Positions 6,261-10,456 of a stretch of 10,456 nt of DNA are shown here, piece by piece. Each line of letters starts with the position of its first letter. The stretch's first letter is position 1. This DNA is from Thermoplasmata archaeon (lineage in GTDB: Archaea > Thermoplasmatota > Thermoplasmata > Lutacidiplasmatales > UBA184). The position numbers were made by a program, and so were the translations under genes. The notes beneath the pieces are model-generated. The model made no database searches, was not told the DNA's origin, and saw only the letters and a program-made list of their open reading frames with translations. The stretch spans positions 1 to 10,456 of the forward strand of contig JAJYUO010000031.1 in the NCBI GenBank assembly GCA_021792485.1, read 5' to 3'.

Positions 6261-7409
6261 CTAGCCGTACTGCCGAAGGAGCTCGCGTGCGGTCACGATG
6301 CGCTGGATCTCGTTCGAGCCCTCGTAGATCTGCGTGAGCTTGGCGTCGCGCATGAGCTTCTCCACGGGGTAGTCCCGCATGTAGCCGTACCCACCGAAGA
6401 TCTGGATCGCCTCGTCCGCGACCCGGAGGGCCGCGTCCGACGCGTAGCACTTCGCGATCGAGCTCTCCAGGGTCCCGGGCTGCCCGCGGTCGATGGTCCA
6501 CGCGGCGTGCCACGTCAAGAGGCGCGCGGCGCGGACCGCCTGGACCATGTTCGCGAGCTTGATCTGGATCGCCTGGTGCTCGGAGATCGGCTTGCCGAAC
6601 GTCTTGCGTTCGAGGCTGTAGCGCGCCGCGAGGTCGAGCGCCGCCTGAGCGATCCCGGTGGCGAGCGCCCCGATCGGCGTGCGGGTCTGGTCGAGCGTGC
6701 GCATCGCGATCGAGAAACCATCGTGCTCGCCTCCGAGCCGCTGATCCCGGGAGACCCGCACCTCCTCCAGCCGGATCGTGCTGGTCGAGCTCGCGCGGTG
6801 GCCCATCTTGTCCTCGTCCTTCCCTCGAACAATCCCCGGCGCGTCTCCCGGAACGATGAACGCGGCGACCCCCTTCGAGCGCAGGCTGGGATCGAGCGTG
6901 GCGAAGACCGTGAACAACGACGCGTGCGGGCCGTTGGTGATGAAGCACTTCTCCCCCGACAGCACGTACTCCTCGCTGTCCTTGCGCGCCCGCGTCTTGA
7001 GCCCGGCGGCGTCGGAGCCGCCGCCCGGCTCGGTGAGGCAGAACGACGCGAGGTGGTACTCCGAGCAGAACGGCGTCAACCAACGAGACTTCTGCGCGGG
7101 ACTACCGCCCAACAGGATCGGTTCGAGGGCGAGGCAGTTCGCGATGATCGAGGTCGTCATGCCTCCGCAGGCGTAGGCGAGTTCCTCGACGATGAGGCAC
7201 TGGTCGAGGGCTCCGAGGCCGCTGCCGCCATACTCGGTCGGGACGTTGAGGTTCATCAGGCCGAGCTCCCACGCCTTGCGATAGATCTCCTCGGGGAACC
7301 GCGCGCTCTTGTCGCACTCGGCGGCCTTGGGGGCCATCTCGGTGCGCGCAAACTTGCGCGCGAGGTCGCGAAGGCTCTCCTGCTCGGCCGTCAAGGAGAA
7401 TTCGGGCAT
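6261..7409 (-). CDS. Acyl-CoA dehydrogenase (short/medium-chain type)
   Basis: FAD enzyme that puts the alpha-beta double bond into acyl-CoA and passes electrons to ETF. Counting from ATG 7409 the protein has 382 residues, the normal length. Domains in order: N-terminal helices from FSLTAEQESLRDLARKFART (4-23), the beta domain with CLTEPGGGSDAAGLKTRA (124-141) and CFITNG (155-160), and the C-terminal helical domain with ERKTFGKPISEHQAIQIKLA (267-286), IFGGYGYMRDYPVEKLMRDA (337-356), and QIYEGSNEIQRIV (360-372). Glu363 is at the catalytic base position of MCAD and SCAD. A TTG at 7433 would add 8 residues but would fall upstream of the transcription start implied by the TATA-like site at 7440-7446, so ATG is preferred. 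First gene of a dehydrogenase-etfB-etfA operon. Substrate (straight-chain, branched-chain or glutaryl) cannot be told from these motifs. Confidence 0.95.
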   Translation of the reverse strand: MPEFSLTAEQESLRDLARKFARTEMAPKAAECDKSARFPEEIYRKAWELGLMNLNVPTEYGGSGLGALDQCLIVEELAYACGGMTTSIIANCLALEPILLGGSPAQKSRWLTPFCSEYHLASFCLTEPGGGSDAAGLKTRARKDSEEYVLSGEKCFITNGPHASLFTVFATLDPSLRSKGVAAFIVPGDAPGIVRGKDEDKMGHRASSTSTIRLEEVRVSRDQRLGGEHDGFSIAMRTLDQTRTPIGALATGIAQAALDLAARYSLERKTFGKPISEHQAIQIKLANMVQAVRAARLLTWHAAWTIDRGQPGTLESSIAKCYASDAALRVADEAIQIFGGYGYMRDYPVEKLMRDAKLTQIYEGSNEIQRIVTARELLRQYG

Positions 7410-7439
7410 CGGGAACGACGGGGGTTCCACCAACCCCGG

Positions 7440-7446
7440 CTATTTC
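7440..7446 (-). promoter_or_regulatory. TATA-like element of the acyl-CoA dehydrogenase-etfBA operon
   Basis: Minus-strand GAAATAG is centred about 34 bases upstream of the ATG at 7409, predicting a leader of roughly 10 bases. It sits in the 101-base divergent gap shared with larB. Confidence 0.42.
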
Positions 7447-7474
7447 ACTCACGCGGGTCCGTCGCGCCCTTCGG

Positions 7475-7488
7475 CGAAACGCGATAAG
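7475..7488 (+). promoter_or_regulatory. Possible BRE/TATA element of larB
   Basis: CGAAACGCGATAAG combines a BRE-like CGAAA with a weak A/T core GATAAG. The core is centred about 25 bases upstream of the GTG start at 7511, which fits a leaderless transcript. Confidence 0.4.
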
Positions 7489-7510
7489 CCCTCGTTCCGC
7501 TCCGGATCGT

Positions 7511-8323
7511 GTGCCGCGTCGGAGCGGGCGTTCCTTTCGTCGTGGCGCGCCGTCGCGCCGGCCGGCCGAGATCCGGGTCGGCCGCTATGCGCGCCTCGAC
7601 CACGGCCGGGGGCGACGGATCGGAGTCCCGGAGGTGATCCTCGCCGACGGCAAGAGCGACGAGCACCTTGCCGGCATCCTCTGGGAGCTCCAGCGCCGGG
7701 GGCTCGGCGCGCTCGTCTCCCGTCCGACGCCCCGCCAGCTCCATCGGCTAACGCGCGAGGCGCGCGCGGGGCTGCGCGTCCGGCCGGTCGCGCAGGGCCG
7801 GGTCGTCCGTCTTGCGGGCCCCTTGGGGATCGAGCCGATCGGCGCGACGGTCGCCCTCGTCGCCGCCGGTACCAGCGATGTCCCCCTCGCCGAGGAGGCC
7901 CGCGCCATCTTGGTCGAACTCGGTGTCCGGTGCGTCAGCGCCTACGACGTCGGAGTCGCGGGCCTCCATAGGCTCATCCGTGCCCTCCGGGTCCTCGAGC
8001 GACGCGCGCCCGCGGCGTACGTTGTCTTCGCCGGACGGGAGGGGGCCCTCCCGACGGTCGTGGCCGGTCTGGTGTCGGCGCCCGTGGTGGGGGTCCCGGT
8101 CTCGGTCGGCTACGGGCGGGGGGGACGGGGCGAGGCGGCCCTGAACGCGATGCTGCAGTCGTGCGCGCCGATCGCGGTCGTGAACATCGATGCCTCCGTT
8201 CCCGCCGCCCTGTGGGCCGCCCGGGTCGCTCGACAGCGCGCGACGGGCGCGGCTCCGAGGAGCGGCGCTAAGGAACGGCAGGTCCGCGCTCGGCTCCTTC
8301 GATCCGGGCAAGGGCTTTTGTGA
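7511..8323 (+). CDS. larB: LarB-family pyridinium biscarboxylate synthase (PurE-like), GTG start
   Basis: LarB carboxylates and hydrolyses nicotinic acid adenine dinucleotide in the first step of nickel-pincer nucleotide synthesis, the cofactor of lactate racemase and related LarA enzymes. Seen in 270 residues: ARLDHGRGRRIGVPEVILAD (27-46) followed by GK, AAGTSDVPLAEEA (118-130), the PurE-like VSAYDVGVAGLHRLI (142-156), FAGREGALPTVVAGLVSAPV (173-192), PVSVGYG (196-202), LQSCAPIAVVNID (215-227). Glu177 and Cys218 align with the glutamate and the cysteine (Cys221 in the Lactiplantibacillus enzyme) used in catalysis. The segment before ARLD is short (about 26 residues, basic) compared with many homologues. 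No other start lies nearby; GTG 7511 fits the promoter spacing. larC, larE and larA are absent from the window, so the final cofactor user is unknown. It is followed directly by the coiled-coil gene. Confidence 0.9.
   Translation: MPRRSGRSFRRGAPSRRPAEIRVGRYARLDHGRGRRIGVPEVILADGKSDEHLAGILWELQRRGLGALVSRPTPRQLHRLTREARAGLRVRPVAQGRVVRLAGPLGIEPIGATVALVAAGTSDVPLAEEARAILVELGVRCVSAYDVGVAGLHRLIRALRVLERRAPAAYVVFAGREGALPTVVAGLVSAPVVGVPVSVGYGRGGRGEAALNAMLQSCAPIAVVNIDASVPAALWAARVARQRATGAAPRSGAKERQVRARLLRSGQGLL
8309..8320 (+). promoter_or_regulatory. Possible internal promoter for the coiled-coil gene
   Basis: CAAGGGCTTTTG at the very end of larB nearly repeats CAAGGGTTTTG upstream of bud32; after an extra C the match continues into a G-A-G-rich tail. 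The T-run centre lies about 28 bases before the GTG at 8346, so this could be a TATA element giving a leaderless transcript. It overlaps coding sequence, which limits confidence. Confidence 0.3.
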
Positions 8324-8345
8324 GGTGGAGCGCCTCCCGCGAACC

Positions 8346-9245
8346 GTGCCGAGCCGGGCGTATCTCTCCGAAGAGGCGATCCGGGAGGAGCGGGAGACCC
8401 GCGAACGCCTCCGCGAGATCGACGGAAAGATCCGCCTGCTGCGCGATCGCCGCCTCGCGCTCGTCGGGCGCGTGCGGGAGCTGAGCGCGGAGCAGAAGGC
8501 GCTGTTCGACGCCCGCCAGGTCCCTCAGGAGAAGGTCGAGCGCCTTCACGAGGAGCACCGGCTGCTCGGCCGAACGCTCGCCCAGCTGAGATCCGAGCGG
8601 GACCGAGCCCGGTCGCGCCTGGACGAGGCGATCGCCCGGGCCCGGGAAATCCGCGCGGAGATCAACCCCGCCGAGCGCGTGCGCCCGGAGAGGATCCGCA
8701 AGGAGATCGCCGAGCTCGAAGCGCGCCAGCAGACGAGCGCCCTCAGCATCGACGAGGAGAACGCGCTGATCGCCCGCCTGCGCGAACGTAGCAAGTTCCT
8801 CAAGGAGATCGAGGCCCGCGAGGCCGTGATCGCCGAGCACGAGAAGAAGCGACGGGACGCCGAGGCCGCGGTCCAGGCCGCCCGGGCCGAGGTCGAGCAA
8901 CGGACCCAGGACCTCGAGCGGGCCCGGGTCGAGCGGGACCGGAAGATGGACGAGATCCGCTCGGAGCTCGTCCGCGCCGGCTCGGTCGTGGCCCAGATCC
9001 GCGAGAAGGCGGGGGCTCGGCGGGAGATCATGCAGAAGCTCGACGCCCTGGGACGGGAGATGATGGAGCTGGAATCCGAGGGACGGCGGCTCTGGCTCGC
9101 GTCGAAGGAGCGCCAGCGCGAGGCGCGGGCGGCGGCCCGCGCCTACGGCCCGGGCGGGTCGCGACCGGGGGGCCCCCACGCGCCGGATCGCACCGAAGAG
9201 AAGCTCGAAGAGCTGCTCAAGCGCGGGAAGGTAACGCTCGGCTGA
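8346..9245 (+). CDS. Archaeal coiled-coil protein, COG1340-like, function unknown
   Basis: The 299 residues are almost wholly helical and heptad-like from about 7 to 265, rich in Glu, Arg, Lys, Leu and Ala, with no enzyme motif. The block ERIRKEIAELEARQQTSALS (115-134) followed by IDEENALIARL resembles the conserved centre of COG1340 archaeal coiled-coil proteins, where a QTS-type turn joins two long helices. The Gly/Pro-rich linker (268-280) followed by a short KLEELLKRGKVTLG tail also recalls that family. Some members are mislabelled phosphoserine phosphatase; nothing here supports that. The start is uncertain. GTG 8346 is chosen because of the promoter-like site; GTG 8325, one base after the larB stop, would add 7 residues; ATG 8190 would overlap larB by 134 bases and is unlikely. 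No signal peptide or membrane segment is seen, so it is likely cytoplasmic. It ends 21 bases from the convergent FKBP gene. Confidence 0.82.
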   Translation: MPSRAYLSEEAIREERETRERLREIDGKIRLLRDRRLALVGRVRELSAEQKALFDARQVPQEKVERLHEEHRLLGRTLAQLRSERDRARSRLDEAIARAREIRAEINPAERVRPERIRKEIAELEARQQTSALSIDEENALIARLRERSKFLKEIEAREAVIAEHEKKRRDAEAAVQAARAEVEQRTQDLERARVERDRKMDEIRSELVRAGSVVAQIREKAGARREIMQKLDALGREMMELESEGRRLWLASKERQREARAAARAYGPGGSRPGGPHAPDRTEEKLEELLKRGKVTLG

Positions 9246-9266
9246 GGTCGGGGCCGGCCCGGCCGA

Positions 9267-10202
9267 CTACGCGCCGGCGGGGAAGATGTCCACGACGGTG
9301 ATGTAGAACCGGAGCGCCTCGCCGTAGATCTCGTTGTTGAAGTTCCACGACATCGTCCCGGTCGTCCAGTTGATCGAGCTGACGATGAACTCCCTCGAGC
9401 TGCAGATCGTGGGAGCGTTCCCCGGCAGCCGGCCGAGCACGGTCCCGGCCTGGCTCTCCGTGAGCGTGCTCGTGAGCGTGATGTTGCCATCCGAGATGCT
9501 CGTCACGAGGTACGGGAGGCCCAACGCCTTCACCGGCTGCCCGACGCTCGCCAGGCTCTGAAGGCTGACGGTGGTCGCGTTGGCGCTGAGGATGTACTCC
9601 TTCCAACCATACACCTCGTTGGTGAACGTCGTCCCGGTTCGGGCGGTGACGTTCGGGTAGTCGGCCTGGAACGTTCCGAGGGGAAGGGTCGAGTAGACCG
9701 GGACCGGGACGATCAGCGGCTCGGTGGCAAAACACGACGGATTCGCCGGCCCATAGGCGAGATCGACCGGTATCGTGACGATCCGGGTCTGATTTCCCGT
9801 CATCCCGATGATTCCCTGCCAGAATCCCGTGATCACCGTGCTGAACGTGTAATTCCCGTAGGCGTACCCGCCGGTCGGAACCGTCGGCCCGACGTGCACG
9901 GGGAGAACGGTGTAGTTGCTCTCGTTCCCGCGGGGCACGTACTCGAGCGACTTCGGGTACGTCGCGTTGTTCAGGAACACCGAGTACAGCGAGGTATCGA
10001 AGACCCTTCCCTCCTGCGGGCCCGAGGCGAACATACCGATGTAGTTCACCGTCACGTTATCGCCCTCGGCGACGGTCGTAACGCGGTGCGCGGGGTGGGC
10101 CGGGAACACGTAGACCGATACGGCCGCGGCGGCCCCGCCGGCAGCGACGATGATGACGGCCACCAGGATCACGAGGGGCCAGGCGGATCGTTTTGCTGCC
10201 AT
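9267..10202 (-). CDS. Membrane-anchored extracellular FKBP-type prolyl isomerase, SlyD-like with long insert
   Basis: Probable peptidyl-prolyl cis-trans isomerase and chaperone facing outward. Seen in 311 residues: a short basic start (MAAKR), a hydrophobic segment at about 8-32 acting as signal anchor, then FKBP core GDNVTVNYIGMF (47-58; Tyr54), GRVFDTS (65-71; Phe68, Asp69), VITGFWQGIIGM (123-134; Phe127 where FKBP12 has Trp59), and VTIPVDLAYGP (142-152; Tyr150). An insert-in-flap region of some 130 residues follows, longer than the compact one of SlyD. The core closes with NNEIYGEALRFYITVVDIF (289-307; Phe299), like the NHPLAGxxLxF end of SlyD-type proteins. Ten N-x-S/T sequons lie outside the anchor (N49, 79, 93, 96, 117, 137, 184, 208, 240, 278). 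There are two cysteines (157, 267), possibly a disulfide across the insert, and only four lysines. ATG 10202 has no clear ribosome binding site and the promoter lies about 100 bases upstream. Confidence 0.88.
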   Translation of the reverse strand: MAAKRSAWPLVILVAVIIVAAGGAAAAVSVYVFPAHPAHRVTTVAEGDNVTVNYIGMFASGPQEGRVFDTSLYSVFLNNATYPKSLEYVPRGNESNYTVLPVHVGPTVPTGGYAYGNYTFSTVITGFWQGIIGMTGNQTRIVTIPVDLAYGPANPSCFATEPLIVPVPVYSTLPLGTFQADYPNVTARTGTTFTNEVYGWKEYILSANATTVSLQSLASVGQPVKALGLPYLVTSISDGNITLTSTLTESQAGTVLGRLPGNAPTICSSREFIVSSINWTTGTMSWNFNNEIYGEALRFYITVVDIFPAGA

Positions 10203-10230
10203 GGGGTGCGTCGGCGATGTACTCCGGGGG

Positions 10231-10281
10231 TCAGTTCGTCGCTGGTCTCGTCATGGATTCGGAGAGACAGGTGCTCATCAT
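10231..10281 (-). other. Possible 16-codon upstream ORF in the FKBP leader
   Basis: Two consecutive ATG codons at 10281 and 10278 open a reading frame (MMSTCLSESMTRPATN) that stops 28 bases before the FKBP start. It begins about 30 bases downstream of the TATA-like site at 10304-10315, close to where transcription should start. It could be a leader peptide, or chance. No homology is recognised. Confidence 0.15.
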
Positions 10282-10303
10282 TCCCCCGCGGGCGAGCCGC
10301 GCA

Positions 10304-10315
10304 CTGATATAAATC
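10304..10315 (-). promoter_or_regulatory. TATA box, most likely of the FKBP gene
   Basis: Minus-strand GATTTATATCAG is the best TATA match in the window. In the minus direction it predicts transcription from about 10283-10287 and a leader of some 80 bases before the FKBP ATG. The core is nearly symmetric, so it could also serve a plus-strand gene beyond the window. Confidence 0.5.
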
Positions 10316-10407
10316 GTCCCACGGTCGACGCGTCGAAACGATACGCCCCCGCCCGTACTCGGAGCCGGACCGGAGCGGGGCTCGATCGGTCGCGGGCCGC
10401 GGTGCGC

Positions 10408-10428
10408 CGGCCGATTCGCCATCGGCCG
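10408..10428. repeat. Perfect 8-bp inverted repeat with 5-base loop
   Basis: CGGCCGAT, loop TCGCC, ATCGGCCG. It lies in the roughly 140-base stretch from 10316 to the window end, which otherwise shows no supported gene, tRNA or terminator. There is no T-run after it on either strand, so a classical intrinsic terminator is unlikely. It could be an RNA hairpin or a protein-binding site. Confidence 0.3.
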
Positions 10429-10456
10429 AACCCCCGCCATCGCGGACGAGCCTCGT

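Noticed and set aside
8115..8121. A run of G bases in larB as a possible frameshift site.
   Set aside because: The reading frame and residue spacing from VGYG to QSCA match the family exactly, so no frameshift is needed.
8190..8345. ATG at 8190 as the start of the coiled-coil protein.
   Set aside because: It overlaps conserved larB sequence by 134 bases and the added residues lack coiled-coil character.
8268..9179. A 303-codon minus-strand frame opposite the coiled-coil gene.
   Set aside because: It is Leu/Arg-rich mirror coding of Glu/Arg-rich heptads, a common artefact in GC-rich coiled-coil genes.
9247..9267. GC-rich palindromic stretch between the convergent coiled-coil and FKBP genes as a two-way terminator.
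   Set aside because: Only about 5 base pairs form a clean outer stem, there is no T-run on either strand, and it is partly in the FKBP stop codon.
10231..10440. A 69-codon minus-strand frame at the window end as a gene.
   Set aside because: It runs through the best TATA site in the window and has no recognisable features; only its last 16 codons are kept as a possible leader ORF.
10331..10456. A plus-strand promoter (CGAAACGATACG at 10331-10342, like the larB site) with an open frame from GTG 10402.
   Set aside because: The spacing does not fit well (over 60 bases), only 18 Arg-rich codons are visible, and the window ends before it can be tested.

Overview
The window is GC-rich (about two thirds G+C by eye), densely coded DNA that reads as archaeal. 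The evidence is a stand-alone Bud32 kinase, an archaeal-type initiation factor 1A, a COG1340-like archaeal coiled-coil protein, a membrane-anchored SlyD-like FKBP rich in N-glycosylation sequons, and TATA-like elements placed about 25 or 34-40 bases before start codons. The mix of these genes with bacterial-style acyl-CoA oxidation genes would suit a high-GC lineage of Thermoplasmatota from soil or sediment. That placement is an inference and no marker here fixes it.

Layout: (1) 1-712, minus strand: an enoyl-CoA hydratase cut by the window edge, divergent from (2) Bud32 at 823-1482, plus strand. (3) 1501-3424, minus: aIF1A followed 4 bases later by the bifunctional NAD(P)HX repair enzyme Nnr; this two-gene unit converges on Bud32. 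(4) 3513-4358, minus: a metal-dependent amidohydrolase of unknown substrate. (5) 4468-7409, minus: acyl-CoA dehydrogenase, then electron transfer flavoprotein beta and alpha, with a 15-base gap and a 4-base GTGA overlap. (6) 7511-9245, plus: LarB, then a long coiled-coil protein. (7) 9267-10202, minus: a secreted, membrane-anchored FKBP prolyl isomerase with a long leader. The last 250 bases hold its likely promoter, a hairpin-forming repeat and no supported gene.

How the genes work together: the acyl-CoA dehydrogenase oxidises an acyl-CoA, EtfBA takes the electrons, and the enoyl-CoA hydratase could do the next step of beta-oxidation or of branched-chain amino acid breakdown. An ETF:quinone oxidoreductase, thiolase and 3-hydroxyacyl-CoA dehydrogenase are not in the window. 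aIF1A (translation initiation), Bud32 (KEOPS, tRNA t6A) and Nnr (cofactor repair) form a housekeeping block. LarB points to nickel-pincer-type cofactor chemistry, but its LarC and LarE partners are absent here.

I see no CRISPR array, insertion sequence, integrase, tRNA or rRNA gene. I found no clear undescribed multi-gene system. The points most worth a second look are: the altered DFG motif of Bud32, the acidic proline-rich N-terminus of aIF1A, the divergent nucleotide loop of EtfB, an orphan LarB followed by a coiled-coil protein, a promoter-like motif shared by two genes, and the heavily sequon-loaded FKBP.
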